This document shows positions 19,856 through 19,944 of a DNA stretch of 19,944 bases, piece after piece (position 1 is the stretch's first letter; each line of letters opens with the position of its first letter). The notes below the pieces were generated by a model. That model saw only the letters and a list, made by a program, of their open reading frames with translations, was not told where the DNA came from and did not search any database. A program made the translations under genes and the position numbers. Location of the stretch: assembly GCA_002440145.1 (NCBI GenBank), contig DJRS01000045.1:22561-42504 (forward strand). The letters run 5' to 3'. The DNA comes from Verrucomicrobia bacterium UBA6354. GTDB lineage: Bacteria; Verrucomicrobiota; Kiritimatiellia; RFP12; UBA1067.

Positions 19856-19944
19856 ATGAGGAATTATACCATAAAGAAAGCGCCGGGTGCAACCCTCCAG
19901 TACTATCACCGCGAAATCCTCCAGAAAGACTGGAACGACCGCAT
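19856..19944 (+). CDS. Partial CDS at window edge, function unknown
   Basis: An open frame from ATG 19856 that runs off the window after 29 codons (MRNYTIKKAPGATLQYYHRE then ILQKDWNDR). AAAGGA lies 6 nt upstream of the ATG and a promoter-like pair sits at 19786-19815, so the start looks real. No signal peptide is visible. I do not recognise the family from this fragment. The palindrome at 19753-19770 suggests it may be regulated. Confidence 0.7.
   Translation, partial: MRNYTIKKAPGATLQYYHREILQKDWNDR

Noticed and set aside
19527..19892. Minus-strand frame of 121 codons
   Set aside because: It runs over the tRNA promoter, part of tRNA-Thr and the start of the right-edge gene; no protein-like features.
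1..19944. CRISPR array, insertion sequence, prophage or toxin-antitoxin pair
   Set aside because: No spaced direct repeats, transposase or integrase motifs, or small paired genes were found; the two tRNAs show no flanking attachment-site duplication.

Overview
The window is about 20 kb of GC-rich bacterial chromosome (the intergenic gaps and the small + strand gene look AT-richer). The gene set points to a Gram-negative, LPS-bearing heterotroph: KDO-8-P synthase plus LptC/LptA/LptB, Lgt, a PpiD/SurA-like periplasmic foldase and an FtsB-like protein, together with HPr kinase, HPr and Enzyme I. HprK with a regulatory-Ser HPr in an LPS-making cell, an HTH-fused EIIA, a FecR-like protein and a free-standing CBM48 protein fit the PVC superphylum, most likely Kiritimatiellota or a relative. 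That placement is inference from gene content, not from a phylogeny. Nearly everything is on the minus strand; only the CBM48 gene and a partial gene at the right edge are on plus.

Layout in minus-strand transcription order (right to left). (A) 19612-18245: one promoter, tRNA-Thr(CGT), tRNA-His(GTG), a coiled-coil C4 zinc-ribbon protein, and the RNase P RNA (rnpB), apparently one transcript. (B) 17886-10773: kdsA-lptC-lptA-lptB-hpf-hprK-ptsH-ptsI-KASIII, tightly packed with several 4-nt stop/start overlaps. It joins LPS precursor synthesis and export to ribosome hibernation and a PTS phosphorelay, as in the Gram-negative kdsC-lptCAB-rpoN-hpf-ptsN-npr region but with hprK/ptsH/ptsI and no rpoN. 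(C) 10781-4472: a near-consensus sigma-70 promoter, then an FHS-type sugar MFS transporter, galactokinase, a FecR-like secreted protein, a PpiD-like foldase, dUTPase and peptide deformylase. (D) A + strand monocistronic unit at 3943-4445: promoter, 5' UTR hairpin, small CBM48 protein, strong terminator. (E) 3923-393: extended -10 promoter, FtsB-like, M50-like membrane protease, lgt, holA, and an HTH-EIIA fusion.

No mobile element, CRISPR array or obvious defence system is visible. The most interesting material is the regulatory architecture: a PTS phosphorelay (EI, HPr, HprK, EIIA-like) with no IIB/IIC permease in view and physically joined to LPS export genes; a KASIII-like enzyme at the end of that operon; a tRNA/zinc-ribbon/rnpB operon; the free-standing glycogen-binding protein with a structured leader; and an 18-bp perfect palindrome in front of the partial gene at the right edge. 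Three gaps carry no convincing gene: 1-392, 17887-18244 and 19613-19855.
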